Below are positions 34,511-43,143 of a DNA stretch of 64,000 bases, in pieces. The position numbers and the translations under genes are program-made. Source of the DNA: JBBQNR01 sp963774075 (GTDB taxonomy: Bacteria > Actinomycetota > Thermoleophilia > Solirubrobacterales > JBBDJG01); assembly GCA_963774075.1 (NCBI GenBank), contig CAVZDP010000002.1, positions 620,001-684,000 of the forward strand. The letters are read 5' to 3'. The notes beneath the pieces are model-generated. The model was not told the origin of the DNA and did not search any database. It saw only the letters and a list, made by a program, of their open reading frames with translations. Within the stretch, counting starts at the first letter, position 1, and each line of letters opens with the position of its first letter.

Positions 34511-35110
34511 TTGGCCGAATTGGAACCCGACACCCCTTCAGAGCGCCTCGGAAACGACGGCAACGGTCGGCCGTGGCTTCGCTGCTACCGCTGCTGGTCC
34601 CAGAACATGGAGGCTCAGGTCCACTACGACGCGATCCTGCGCATCAACCCGGAGACCGGTGAGCCGGCGGAGCGGGTGGACGAGATCCAAGAGGCGGTCG
34701 TCCAGTGTCTCGATTGCATGCACGACCAGCCGCACCTCACCTTCTCCGACGGCCGGATAGAGCCGATCGAGGATCGCTGGGAGCGGATGGTGACCGGTAC
34801 GCCATGGGTCGCTTCCTGCACGGTGGCGGTCGACCAGGAGCTGGTCGAGGTCTGCTCGGGGCCCGAGGCAGCCGACTCTCTCACCTACGCCGCCTTCGGC
34901 GACGGCGGCACCCGAGAGTTCTTCACGCACGTGCGCTTCCACAAGCACGACGAGGACAAGATCACCATCCACCTCCTCGTCGAGCTGTACGCGCGCTCGG
35001 CCGAGGAGGCCGGCGAGGTGCTCGAAGGGGCCTCACGCGGGGTGCTCGCGATCACCTCGCTCGCCGAGGAGAGCCGCCCGCCGGCAGCGGAGTCAGAAGA
35101 GGCTCACTGA
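34511..35110 (+). CDS. conserved hypothetical protein with four-Cys zinc-ribbon-like sites
   Basis: About 199 residues from a TTG at 34511 (the start is uncertain; a second TTG is at 34520). Two CxxC pairs (LRCYRCWSQ near 28 and VQCLDCMHD near 67) could bind a zinc ion. Between them are acidic loops (NPETGEPAERVDEIQ), and after them a beta-rich region (TYAAFGDGGTREFFTHVRF), then an acidic helical C-terminus. I do not recognise the family. It lies convergent with and upstream of PEPCK on the other strand, with a 33-bp gap. Confidence 0.6.
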   Translation: MAELEPDTPSERLGNDGNGRPWLRCYRCWSQNMEAQVHYDAILRINPETGEPAERVDEIQEAVVQCLDCMHDQPHLTFSDGRIEPIEDRWERMVTGTPWVASCTVAVDQELVEVCSGPEAADSLTYAAFGDGGTREFFTHVRFHKHDEDKITIHLLVELYARSAEEAGEVLEGASRGVLAITSLAEESRPPAAESEEAH

Positions 35111-35143
35111 CGGCGCCTTAGGAGAGCCTCAGGCCCTTGAGGG

Positions 35144-36967
35144 TCAAGCCTTGCCCAGGCCCCGCTCGAGGTCTGCGAGTTGGTCGCGCAACTCTCCTGG
35201 AAGACGGTCGCCGAAGCGGGCGAAGTGCTGATGCATCGCCGGCAGCTCGAGCTTCCACTCCTCCGGCTCGATCCCCAGCAGCGCCGCCATCTCGTCCTCG
35301 CCGACGTCCAGGCCCTCGAGCTCGATCTCGCCGGGAGCGGGCACGTAGCCGATGGGCGTCTCGACGGCCTCGGCTGTGCCCTCGCAGCGCCGGAAGATCC
35401 AGGCCAGCACCCGGCTGTTCTCACCGAATCCCGGCCACAGGAACCGGCCCTCGGAGTCCTTCCTGAACCAGTTGACGTTGAAGAGGCGCGGCAGCTTCTC
35501 AGAGTCGGCCTGCCTGCCGATCGCCAGCCAGTGAGCGAAGTAGTCGGCCATGTGGTACCCGCAGAAGGGCAGCATGGCGAACGGGTCGTAGCGCAGCTTG
35601 CCCACGTCGCCCGCCGCGGCCGCGGTCGTCTCGGAGGACATGATCGAGCCGAGGAAGACTCCGTGCTCGAAGTCGAAGGACTCCCGGACGAGCGGCACCA
35701 CGGTCGAGCGCCGGCCTCCGAAGAGGATGGCGTCGATAGGCACGCCTGCCGGGTCCTCCCACTCTGGCGCGATCGAAGGAACCTGCCCGGCCGGCGCCGT
35801 GAAGCGCGCGTTGGGATGCGCCGCCGGTGTCTCCGATTCCGGCGTCCAGTCGTTTCCGCGCCAGTCGACGAGGTGGGCGGGCGGGTCGGACATCCCCTCC
35901 CACCAGATGTCGCCGTCGTCTGTACGGGCGCAGTTCGTGAAGATCGAGCACTTGCGCACGGTCCCCATGGCATTCGGGTTGGTCTTCTCGCCCGTGCCGG
36001 GCGCGACGCCGAAGATGCCGGCCTCCGGGTTGATGGCGTGAAGCCGCCCGTCAGGGCCAAACTTCATCCAGGCGATGTCGTCGCCGATCGTCTCCGCCTT
36101 CCATCCGGGGAGCGTGGGTATCAGCATCGCCAGGTTGGTCTTGCCGCAGGCCGACGGGAACGCTCCCGCGATGTACTTGGTCACTCCCTCGGGAGAGGTC
36201 AGCTTCAAGATCAGCATGTGCTCGGCGAGCCAACCTTCGTCGCGCGCCATGACCGAGGCGATCCGGAGCGCGAAGCACTTCTTGCCGAGCAGGGCGTTAC
36301 CGCCGTAGCCGGAGCCGTAGGACCAGATCTCGCGCGTTTCGGGAAAGTGAACGATCCACTTGTTGTGGCTGTCGCACGGCCACTGCACGTCATCGCGCCC
36401 GTCCGTGAGCGGATACCCCACCGAGTGCAGGCAGGGGACGAACTCGCCGTGCTCGCCAAGCGAGTCGAGCGCCGCCTGACCCATGCGGGTCATGATGCGC
36501 ATGCTGACCGCCACGTATGCGGAGTCGGTGAGCTGCACGCCGACGTGGGCGATCGGTGAACCGATCGGGCCCATCGAAAAGGGCACCACGTACATCGTGC
36601 GCCCCTCCATCGATCCGCGGAAGAGATCCGAGAGGGTCTCGCGCATCTCTTGAGGCTGGCGCCAGTTGTTGGTCGGACCCGCGTCCTCCTCGCGCTCGGA
36701 GCAGATGAAGGTCCTGTCCTCGACCCGGGCGACGTCGCCCGGGTCGGAGCGCGACAGGTAGGAGCTCGGGCGTTTCGCCTCGCTGAGGCGCTCGAACGTG
36801 CCGGCGTCGACGAGCTGCTCGGAGAGCCTGTCGTACTCCTCAGCCGATCCGTCGCACCAGTGGATCGAGCTCGGCTGCGTCAGGGCGGCAACCTCTTCCA
36901 CCCAGTCGAGCAATCTGGCGTTCTTCGTCGGCGCCTCATTGCGCATGGTTGCGGCTATTTCAGTCAA
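35144..36967 (-). CDS. pckG: phosphoenolpyruvate carboxykinase (GTP)
   Basis: A 607-residue cytosolic GTP-dependent PEPCK that converts oxaloacetate to PEP for gluconeogenesis. AGAFPSACGKTNLAM near 268 is the P-loop with the mobile Cys; the metal/substrate region is HYIAGAFPSACG preceded by TSPEGVTKY; WMKFGPDGRLHAINPEAG near 304 is also family typical. Length matches the GTP form (about 600), unlike the ATP form. The TTG at 36967 follows AGGAG by 11 bases; an ATG 7 codons on lacks a site. It is adjacent to the MaoC/acyl-CoA dehydrogenase cluster, fitting C4-to-PEP flux. Confidence 0.95.
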   Translation of the reverse strand: MTEIAATMRNEAPTKNARLLDWVEEVAALTQPSSIHWCDGSAEEYDRLSEQLVDAGTFERLSEAKRPSSYLSRSDPGDVARVEDRTFICSEREEDAGPTNNWRQPQEMRETLSDLFRGSMEGRTMYVVPFSMGPIGSPIAHVGVQLTDSAYVAVSMRIMTRMGQAALDSLGEHGEFVPCLHSVGYPLTDGRDDVQWPCDSHNKWIVHFPETREIWSYGSGYGGNALLGKKCFALRIASVMARDEGWLAEHMLILKLTSPEGVTKYIAGAFPSACGKTNLAMLIPTLPGWKAETIGDDIAWMKFGPDGRLHAINPEAGIFGVAPGTGEKTNPNAMGTVRKCSIFTNCARTDDGDIWWEGMSDPPAHLVDWRGNDWTPESETPAAHPNARFTAPAGQVPSIAPEWEDPAGVPIDAILFGGRRSTVVPLVRESFDFEHGVFLGSIMSSETTAAAAGDVGKLRYDPFAMLPFCGYHMADYFAHWLAIGRQADSEKLPRLFNVNWFRKDSEGRFLWPGFGENSRVLAWIFRRCEGTAEAVETPIGYVPAPGEIELEGLDVGEDEMAALLGIEPEEWKLELPAMHQHFARFGDRLPGELRDQLADLERGLGKA

Positions 36968-37033
36968 GCGGCTAACAGCTCCTTCGTCTCCCGGGGAAAA
37001 GGCAATTCTGCCGGATCGCGCCGAGCGAGGGCG

Positions 37034-37552
37034 TCAGCCCGGCCGGCGCGGAACCAGGACGGCCCGCCGAAACCTCGCAACGTGCTCGTTGCGCTGGTTG
37101 TAGACGTCGGTGCGCACCTTCACGACGCCGCGGTCCGGCTTGGATTCCGACCGCTTGACCTCGAGCACCTCCGTCTCCACGTAGAGCGTGTCACCGTGAA
37201 AGACCGGGGCGGTGTGGACCAGGTCCTCGGTGGCGAGGTTGGCGATCGCCTTACCCGAGATGTCGGCGACGGTCATCCCGAGCGCGAGCGAGTAGACGAG
37301 GGGCCCGACGACGACGTTCTTGCCCTGCTGGGACTGGCGAGCGTACTCGTCGTTCACGTGCAGGGGATGGTGGTTCATCGTAATCAGGCAGAAGAGATGA
37401 TCCTCGGCCTCGGTCACGGTCTTCGCCGGCCAATGCTTGTAGACCGCACCCTCCTCGAAGTCCTCCAGGTAGCGCCCGTAGGGCCGTGCTCCGCTCGCCT
37501 CGCGCGAGGCCTGGTCGAACGTCGTGCCCTGCTCCGCCTCGGTTTCTGCCAC
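37034..37552 (-). CDS. MaoC-family dehydratase (candidate mesaconyl-CoA hydratase)
   Basis: A 172-residue single hot-dog-fold hydratase. The catalytic Asp/His region is the segment ITMNHHPLHVNDEYAR near 62-77, and VVVGPLVYSLALGMTV near 86 is the hot-dog central helix. An N-terminal 25-residue acidic extension precedes the fold. It lies 5 bp downstream of the 37558 gene and near an acyl-CoA dehydrogenase and a CoA-ester lyase, the set used for mesaconyl-CoA hydration in the ethylmalonyl-CoA pathway. Rhodobacter's enzyme is longer (double hot-dog), so the substrate is an inference. Confidence 0.8.
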   Translation of the reverse strand: MAETEAEQGTTFDQASREASGARPYGRYLEDFEEGAVYKHWPAKTVTEAEDHLFCLITMNHHPLHVNDEYARQSQQGKNVVVGPLVYSLALGMTVADISGKAIANLATEDLVHTAPVFHGDTLYVETEVLEVKRSESKPDRGVVKVRTDVYNQRNEHVARFRRAVLVPRRPG

Positions 37553-37557
37553 TGCTG

Positions 37558-37926
37558 TCAGACCCTCCGTTTCTTGATCTTCGCCCGCGTCTCGTGGCGC
37601 TCGATCACTCTACCTATCAGCTTGAGGATCTCGTCCTGGCCGCTGATCCTGATGTAGCCGTTCTCGTAAGCGTCGCGCCAGTGCTGGAGGCGGCCGTCCT
37701 TCGCCAGCTCGTTGAAATGCGATCGCGGCGCGAGCATGGTGACGCGCGCGTCGGCGGCGGGGTCGCGGATGGCCTCGATGGCGGGAAACTCGACGCGCCA
37801 CGTCTGGGACTCTCGACGCGCCCGCAGGTCGAGCCGCAGCACCACCTTGAGCTGCTTGAGAGCAGGCACTTCGTCGAGGAAGCGACGAGCGCCCTCCTCG
37901 ATCAGGTCCTTGGTCTCGGAAGCCAC
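37558..37926 (-). CDS. hypothetical protein in acyl-CoA cluster
   Basis: A 122-residue basic/acidic mixed protein: MASETKDLIEEGARRFLDEV, then beta-like strands (KVVLRLDLRARRESQTWRV), a loop with MLAPRSHFNELAKDG, and an end resembling a lipid-binding alpha/beta fold (YENGYIRISGQDEILKLIGR). The pattern is SCP2-like in outline, but this is only a weak impression. It sits between the acyl-CoA dehydrogenase (28 bp) and the MaoC gene (5 bp) and is almost certainly co-transcribed with them. Confidence 0.7.
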   Translation of the reverse strand: MASETKDLIEEGARRFLDEVPALKQLKVVLRLDLRARRESQTWRVEFPAIEAIRDPAADARVTMLAPRSHFNELAKDGRLQHWRDAYENGYIRISGQDEILKLIGRVIERHETRAKIKKRRV

Positions 37927-37954
37927 CGGGCCGAAGCCTATCGACCGCTTCGAA

Positions 37955-39169
37955 TCAGATCTTGTGGCGCTCGAGCAGCTTCTTGCCGATGACCATGCGC
38001 TGGATCTCGCTCGTGCCCTCGCCGATCAGCAGCAGCGGCGCGTCGCGGTAGAGACGCTCGATCTCGTACTCCTTCGAGTAGCCGTAGCCGCCGTGGATGC
38101 GGAATGCCTCCTCGACGACTTCCTTGCCGGTCTCCGACGCGAACAGCTTCGCCATTCCGGCCTCGACATCCGAGCGCTGGCCCGCGTCCTTCATGCGTGC
38201 GGCTTTGAATGTGAGCAGGCGCGCGGCCTCGACCTTCGTCGCCATGTCGGCGAGCTTGAACTGAATCGCCTGGTGCTGCGCGATCGCCTTTCCGAAGGTC
38301 TTGCGCTCCTGTGAGTAGCGCAGCGCGAGCTCGAGAGCGCGTTGCGCGATGCCGACTCCGCGCGCCGCAACGTTCACGCGACCGACCTCCAAGGCGTCCA
38401 TCATCTGGCGGAAACCCTGGCCGAGCCCCGCTTCCTCGCCACCCAGGATGCGCTCCGGCGGACAGCGGTAGCCGTCGTAGACGAGCTCGGTGGACTCGAC
38501 GCCCTTGTAGCCCATCTTCTTGATCTTGGGCGGGACGTTGAGGCCGGCGAAGTCGCCGCTGTTCTCCGCGGCCCCCGGCTCCTTCTCGGTCACGAAGCAC
38601 GTCATGCCTTTGTAGGGCGGGTCCGCCTTCGGATCGTTCTTCATCAGCACGAACACGACATTCGAAAGCAGGCCGTTGGTCACCCACATCTTGGTGCCGT
38701 TGAGAATCCAATCGCCCGTACTCTCGTCCTTGGTGGCCACCGACTTGATGCCCTGGACGTCCGAGCCGACCTCGGGCTCGGACAGTGAGAACGCCGCGCG
38801 AATCTCGCCAGTCGCCATCCTGGGGAGGAAGTACTGCTTCTGCTCGTCGGTCCCGAACTTCATCAGCAGGTAGGAGCCGATGAAGTGGGTGTTCACGACT
38901 CCCGAGATCGAGATCCACCCGCGCGAGAGCTCCTCGACGATCATCGCGTACGTCGTCAGGTCGAGTCCCATCCCGCCGAACTCCTCCGGGATCGTTACTC
39001 CGAACAACCCGAGCTCCTTCATCTGCTCCACGATCGGCCCGGGAAACTCGTCCTCGTGGTCGTAGTGCTCCGCCTTGGGGAGGATCTGCTCATCGACGAA
39101 CTGCCGCACCATCTCGGTGATCGCGCGCTGCTCGTCGGTCCTGTCCAGAAGCTCCGGGGCTACCGCCAT
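37955..39169 (-). CDS. acyl-CoA dehydrogenase (candidate methylsuccinyl-CoA dehydrogenase)
   Basis: A 404-residue FAD enzyme of the acyl-CoA dehydrogenase superfamily. The FAD/substrate motif AFSLSEPEVGSDVQGIKS near 136, WVTNGLLSNVVFVL near 167, and RIHGGYGYSKEYEIERLYRD near 356 are present; GEGTSEIQR near 386 carries the catalytic-type Glu position of the EGT motif. In the ethylmalonyl-CoA pathway this family includes methylsuccinyl-CoA dehydrogenase, and the local MaoC and CoA-ester lyase neighbours support that; the substrate is not proven. It is divergent from the lyase gene at 39232. Confidence 0.88.
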   Translation of the reverse strand: MAVAPELLDRTDEQRAITEMVRQFVDEQILPKAEHYDHEDEFPGPIVEQMKELGLFGVTIPEEFGGMGLDLTTYAMIVEELSRGWISISGVVNTHFIGSYLLMKFGTDEQKQYFLPRMATGEIRAAFSLSEPEVGSDVQGIKSVATKDESTGDWILNGTKMWVTNGLLSNVVFVLMKNDPKADPPYKGMTCFVTEKEPGAAENSGDFAGLNVPPKIKKMGYKGVESTELVYDGYRCPPERILGGEEAGLGQGFRQMMDALEVGRVNVAARGVGIAQRALELALRYSQERKTFGKAIAQHQAIQFKLADMATKVEAARLLTFKAARMKDAGQRSDVEAGMAKLFASETGKEVVEEAFRIHGGYGYSKEYEIERLYRDAPLLLIGEGTSEIQRMVIGKKLLERHKI

Positions 39170-39231
39170 GTGCTGTTTCCGCCTTTGACTCGCTAATCGG
39201 TTCCGGTCCCGAAAGGATATCTTTCTGGCCC

Positions 39232-40281
39232 ATGCGCAACCCGCGCGACTTCCTCAAGCCGCTCGCGGTCGGCGCACCCGAGCCCGCCCGCGAGATCCCG
39301 TTCAAACCCTCGCGGATGATCCACTTCTTCGACGCGTCGAACGAGAAGATGGCGGCGAAGGTGCCGGACATGGCCAAGCAGGCCGACATCCTGCTGGGCA
39401 ACCTCGAGGACGCCATTCCTGTCGACCGCAAGCTCGCCGCGCGCGAGGGCCTGATCCGTGTAGGCAGGGAGGTCGACTTCGGCGACACGCAGCTGTGGAC
39501 CCGCGTCAACGCTCTCGACAGCCCGTGGGTTCTCGACGACCTCACGCAACTCGTAACCGAGATCGGCGACAAGCTCGACGTGATCATGATCCCGAAGGTC
39601 GAGGGGGCGTGGGACATCCACTTCGTGGACCGCCTCCTGGCGCAGCTCGAGGCAAAGGCGGGGCTCGAGGAGCCGCTGCTCGTCCACGCGATCCTGGAGA
39701 CGTCGCTGGGGGTCGTGAACCTCGAGGAGATCGCGACGGCGAGCCCGCGCATGCAGGGCATGAGCTTCGGGCCTGCCGACCTGGCGGCGTCACGGCGTAT
39801 GAAGACCACGCGCGTCGGTGGGGGCCACCCCGGCTACCGCGTGATCGAGGATCCTCACCCCGACGATCCCGACCGGCCCAGGGCCACCGCGCAGCAGGAC
39901 CCGTGGCACTATTCGATCGCACGGATGGTGGACGCGTGCACCTCAGCCGGCCTCCTGCCCTTCTACGGCCCATACGGCGACATCAAGGACACGGAGGGCT
40001 GCGAGACGCAGTTCCGGGCCGCCTTCCTTCTCGGGTGCGTGGGAGCCTGGTCGCTTCACCCGGCGCAGATCGAGATCGCCAAGAAGGTGTTCAGCCCGCC
40101 GCCCGACGAGGTCAAGTTCGCGAAGAAGGTGCTGGAGGCGATTCCCGACGGCCGTGGCGTGCACATGATCGACGGCAAGATGCAGGACGACGCGACCTGG
40201 AAGCAGTGCAAGGTGATGGTCTCGCTCGCCGAAATGCTCGCGAAGAAGGACCCCGAGCTGGCCGAGCAGTACGAGCTCTAG
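39232..40281 (+). CDS. CoA-ester lyase, HpcH/HpaI family (candidate malyl-CoA/methylmalyl-CoA lyase)
   Basis: A 349-residue class II aldolase-type CitE-like lyase. The opening SRMIHFFDASNEKMAAKVPD resembles the start of the Mcl1/CitE fold; LGNLEDAIPVDRKLAAREG near 56 holds the metal-binding Asp; HAILETSLGVVNLEEI near 154 holds the metal-binding Glu; GMSFGPADLAASRRM near 179 is the final metal Asp region. In the ethylmalonyl-CoA pathway this enzyme cleaves beta-methylmalyl-CoA to glyoxylate and propionyl-CoA. It is divergent (62 bp) from the acyl-CoA dehydrogenase gene. Confidence 0.88.
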   Translation: MRNPRDFLKPLAVGAPEPAREIPFKPSRMIHFFDASNEKMAAKVPDMAKQADILLGNLEDAIPVDRKLAAREGLIRVGREVDFGDTQLWTRVNALDSPWVLDDLTQLVTEIGDKLDVIMIPKVEGAWDIHFVDRLLAQLEAKAGLEEPLLVHAILETSLGVVNLEEIATASPRMQGMSFGPADLAASRRMKTTRVGGGHPGYRVIEDPHPDDPDRPRATAQQDPWHYSIARMVDACTSAGLLPFYGPYGDIKDTEGCETQFRAAFLLGCVGAWSLHPAQIEIAKKVFSPPPDEVKFAKKVLEAIPDGRGVHMIDGKMQDDATWKQCKVMVSLAEMLAKKDPELAEQYEL

Positions 40282-40291
40282 GCAACTAGAA

Positions 40292-40525
40292 CTAGGCCTG
40301 GGGGGGCCGTTCCGGGTCGCTCCGAGCGCGGCGCAGGACCTTCAGGTACAGCCACAACGCGACCGCGCCGAGCAGGAGCGCCGCGAACACGCCGGTTAGC
40401 TGGACGCCGCGTCCCGCCGCCAGCAGCTGCAAGGCAGGCGAGACGACGAGGACGACGCACGCGATTGCGATCAGTGCGTTGTGGCGGCCCCCAGCGGCGG
40501 ATTTTGCATCTGAGGAGGCGCTCAT
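40292..40525 (-). CDS. small two-TM membrane protein
   Basis: A 77-residue protein with two hydrophobic helices (LIAIACVVLVVSPALQLLA and VQLTGVFAALLLGAVALWL) and an Arg-rich C-terminus. The ATG at 40525 overlaps the permease stop by 4 bases, so it is translationally coupled and closes the permease operon. No family is recognised; a role at the permease complex is only positional inference. Confidence 0.65.
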   Translation of the reverse strand: MSASSDAKSAAGGRHNALIAIACVVLVVSPALQLLAAGRGVQLTGVFAALLLGAVALWLYLKVLRRARSDPERPPQA

Positions 40526-41328
40526 CGAATGATCAAGATCTCAGGGTGGGTGGCGAGCAGCGTCTGGGTGAAGACGTAGTTGAAGGCCCAGATGCCCGAG
40601 AAGGCGATCACGACCGCTTCGTTTACCGCCCGCCCGACGCCGGCCGCCCCGCCTGAGGCGGTCATGCCCTTGTAGCAGCACACGATCGCGATGATGGCCC
40701 CGAACAGGGTCGTCTTGATGATCGAGCCCCAGAGGTCGATGACGGTGGCGTTGGTGAAGAAGGTGGCCCAAAAGCCGGCCAGGTCCTGGTGGTAGACGAG
40801 CTCCGCCAAAACGCCGCCGAAGACGCCGAAGATGAGGGCGTAGATGTCGAGCAGGCCGGTGATCAGCATCAGGGCCAAGAACCTCGGCACGACGAGGTTC
40901 TTGACCGGGTCAACGCCCAGCACCTGAAGCGCGTCGAGCTCCTCGCGGATCTTTCTGGCGCCGAGGTCGGCGGTGATCGCGGTGCCGGCGACGCCGGCCA
41001 CGATCATCGCCGACACCCAGGGCGCGAACTCCCGGATCGAGGCCAGCACGAAGAAGCCCCCGAGCCGGTCGAGCGCTCCGAACAGGGTCAGGAAGTTGGC
41101 CGCCTGCACGCCCGGAGTGCCGTAGCCGAAGGCGATCGTAGAGACCAACAGCGGAAACCAGCAGAGGCGCAGCGCGAACAGGAACTGCGACATGAACTCG
41201 CCCCCGTAGGGGTAGGGCGGGCGGATCGCCGACACGATCGTCTTGCCGGTGAGGATCATCATGTCCCCCACCTGCTCGAACAGGTTCTTGGCAGGCAGGA
41301 AGGCCCGGTCGGCTGCCGTGCGAACCAT
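40522..41328 (-). CDS. MlaE/YrbE-family ABC permease, duplicate copy
   Basis: A 268-residue inner-membrane permease of the MlaE/YrbE family, which in actinobacteria serves Mce lipid importers. Signatures are EFAPWVSAMIVAGVAGTAIT near 110 and the conserved DLGARKIREELDALQVLGV with PVKNLVVPRFLAL. Five to six hydrophobic segments follow a short cytosolic N-terminus. It is about 97% identical to the permease at 42337 (I count 8 differences in 268). The ATG follows GGGGAGGAG. Its neighbours are the second permease type and a small membrane protein, but no mce or ATPase gene is seen. Confidence 0.92.
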   Translation of the reverse strand: MVRTAADRAFLPAKNLFEQVGDMMILTGKTIVSAIRPPYPYGGEFMSQFLFALRLCWFPLLVSTIAFGYGTPGVQAANFLTLFGALDRLGGFFVLASIREFAPWVSAMIVAGVAGTAITADLGARKIREELDALQVLGVDPVKNLVVPRFLALMLITGLLDIYALIFGVFGGVLAELVYHQDLAGFWATFFTNATVIDLWGSIIKTTLFGAIIAIVCCYKGMTASGGAAGVGRAVNEAVVIAFSGIWAFNYVFTQTLLATHPEILIIR

Positions 41329-41398
41329 TTACTCCTCCCCGAATCGAGTCGTCATGGACACCGTGATGCGACCTTCACCCCCGCTACGCCATCAACAT
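40529..41398. repeat. direct repeat, permease copy 1
   Basis: About 870 bp repeated at 42344-43215, offset 1815-1817 bases with two small indels. It spans a whole permease gene plus about 70 bp of upstream sequence derived from the TetR-family gene's 3' end. Confidence 0.92.
41329..41398 (-). pseudogene. remnant of the TetR-family gene 3' end
   Basis: This 70-bp spacer aligns with 43144-43215, which in the intact copy encodes the C-terminal end of the TetR-family protein (MLMGWWRVKVSSGCP). Here the same frame reads EMLMA and then stop codons. It was carried along when the permease gene was duplicated and has decayed. Confidence 0.8.
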
Positions 41399-41408
41399 CT
41401 CCAGCGGA

Positions 41409-42206
41409 TTACCCGCCGATCGGCGCTCGCGGGTTCGCCCCCCAGAAGATCTGGCTGCTGATCATCCCGATCAGGTGGATCAGCACCATGTTGAGGATCA
41501 TCGACTTGGCGGTCGCCTGGCCGACTCCGACCGGCCCGCCGGAGGCGTTGTAGCCGTAGTAGCAGCCGACGACGACGATCGCCGTCGCCATCGCCATCCC
41601 CTTGATGACGCTGAACAGCAGATCGGGCGGGTTTTGGAACATCCAGAAGATGAGCGAGTAGCCGCCCGCCGAGACCTCGCCGATCTGCTTCACGACCGCC
41701 AGGTAGCTGGCGAAGAAGCCCACTCCCACCGCCGACAGGTAGATGAAGGGCAACACCATCCAGGCCGCCAGCAGGCGGGTGGCGGCGAGGAAGGTGATCG
41801 GGCGCACGCCGATCACCTCGAGGGCGTCGATCTCCTCGTTGATGCGCATCGCCCCGAGCTCGGCCACGATCCCGGTCCCGACCTTGGCGGCCATGATGTA
41901 GCCGAACATGTAGGGGACCATCTCGCGCAGGTCACACCAGGCGGCAAAGACGCCGGCGTAGGCTGGAGCGCCGACCGAGCGGTTGAAGTAGGCGCCTTCG
42001 ATGCCGCAGGTGAGCCCGAGGATGAACACCATCCCCCAGATCACCAGCGCCGATCCCAAGATCAAGATCCCGGCCTGGCGAAGCGCCTCGCCGAAGAAGT
42101 GAAACACGCGCGTGTTGAAGACCTCGCCGAAGGTCTGGCCGCAGAACTTCAGGATGTCGCCGAGACTCGCGATCCAGTCGCGCGGGACCCCCAGCCAGCC
42201 GGTCAT
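41409..42206 (-). CDS. MlaE/YrbE-family ABC permease, second type
   Basis: A 265-residue permease distinct in sequence from its two neighbours and equivalent to the partner permease of YrbE pairs. After MTGWLGVPRDWIASLGD it has a hydrophobic helix ILILGSALVIWGMVFILG, then the family's coupling segment AELGAMRINEEIDALEVIGV near 118-137 with PITFLAATRLLAAW, and NASGGPVGVGQATAKSMILN near 225. Two different YrbE proteins normally form the channel dimer, so this one should pair with either near-identical copy beside it. Confidence 0.92.
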   Translation of the reverse strand: MTGWLGVPRDWIASLGDILKFCGQTFGEVFNTRVFHFFGEALRQAGILILGSALVIWGMVFILGLTCGIEGAYFNRSVGAPAYAGVFAAWCDLREMVPYMFGYIMAAKVGTGIVAELGAMRINEEIDALEVIGVRPITFLAATRLLAAWMVLPFIYLSAVGVGFFASYLAVVKQIGEVSAGGYSLIFWMFQNPPDLLFSVIKGMAMATAIVVVGCYYGYNASGGPVGVGQATAKSMILNMVLIHLIGMISSQIFWGANPRAPIGG

Positions 42207-42262
42207 CGCGCCATCTCCGGAGACTCCGTAGCCGGCGCAGCCGGCGCAGGAGGCTCACCAGC

Positions 42263-42310
42263 CTTTAGGTGTCCGAGGAGCCGCGAAAGCGGTGACGAGG
42301 CCCGATATTG
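42263..42310. repeat. GTGTCCG...CCCGATATT intergenic element, variant copy
   Basis: TTTAGGTGTCCG, then a hairpin CCGC-GAAA-GCGG, then CCCGATATTG. The same start and end words with a different hairpin occur at 23928-23958. It lies in the 130-bp spacer between two permease genes. Two copies in one window, both intergenic, suggest a dispersed structured repeat. Confidence 0.5.
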
Positions 42311-42336
42311 CGGAGCAAGGAAGCGGTCAGCCTTCA

Positions 42337-43143
42337 TCAGCGTATGACCAAGATCTCAGGATGGGTGGCGAGCAGCGTCTGGGTGAAGACGTAGTTGAAG
42401 GCCCAGATGCCCGAGAAGGCGATCACGACCGCTTCGTTTACCGCCCGCCCGACGCCGGCCGCCCCGCCTGAGGCGGTCATGCCCTTGTAGCAGCACACGA
42501 TCGCGATGATGGCCCCGAACAGGGTCGTCTTGACGATCGAGCCCCAGAGGTCGGTGACGGAGGCGTTGGTGAAGAAGGTGGCCCAAAAGCCGGCCAGGTC
42601 CTGGTGGTAGACGAGCTCGGCAACGACGCCGCCGAAGATGCCGAAGATGAGGGCGTAGATGTCGAGCAGGCCGGTGATCAGCATCAGGGCCAAGAACCTC
42701 GGCACGACGAGGTTCTTGACCGGGTCAACGCCCAGCACCTGAAGCGCGTCGAGCTCCTCGCGGATCTTTCTGGCGCCGAGGTCGGCGGTGATCGCGGTGC
42801 CGGCGACGCCGGCCACGATCATGGCGTCGACCCAGGGCGCGAACTCCCTGATCGAGGCCAGTACGAAGAAGCCCCCGAGCCGGTCGAGCGCTCCGAACAG
42901 GGTCAGGAAGTTGGCCGCCTGCACGCCCGGAGCGCCGTAGCCGAAGGCGATCGTAGAGACCAACAGCGGAAACCAGCAGAGCCTGAGCGCGAACAGGAAC
43001 TGCGACATGAACTCGCCCCCGTAGGGGTAGGGCGGGCGGATCGCCGACACGATCGTCTTGCCGGTGAGGATCATCATGTCCCCCACCTGCTCGAACAGGT
43101 TCTTGGCAGGCAGGAAGGCCCGGTCGGCTGCCGTGCGAACCAA
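42337..43143 (-). CDS. MlaE/YrbE-family ABC permease, original copy
   Basis: A 268-residue permease, near-identical to 40522-41328. Its TTG start at 43143 follows GGGGAGGGG and lies 24 bp downstream of the TetR-family gene on the same strand, so it is probably the second gene of that operon. Motifs are the same as the duplicate (REFAPWVDAMIVAG, DLGARKIREELDALQVLG). The intact flanking TetR tail here, versus a decayed tail at the other copy, suggests this is the ancestral position. Confidence 0.92.
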   Translation of the reverse strand: MVRTAADRAFLPAKNLFEQVGDMMILTGKTIVSAIRPPYPYGGEFMSQFLFALRLCWFPLLVSTIAFGYGAPGVQAANFLTLFGALDRLGGFFVLASIREFAPWVDAMIVAGVAGTAITADLGARKIREELDALQVLGVDPVKNLVVPRFLALMLITGLLDIYALIFGIFGGVVAELVYHQDLAGFWATFFTNASVTDLWGSIVKTTLFGAIIAIVCCYKGMTASGGAAGVGRAVNEAVVIAFSGIWAFNYVFTQTLLATHPEILVIR

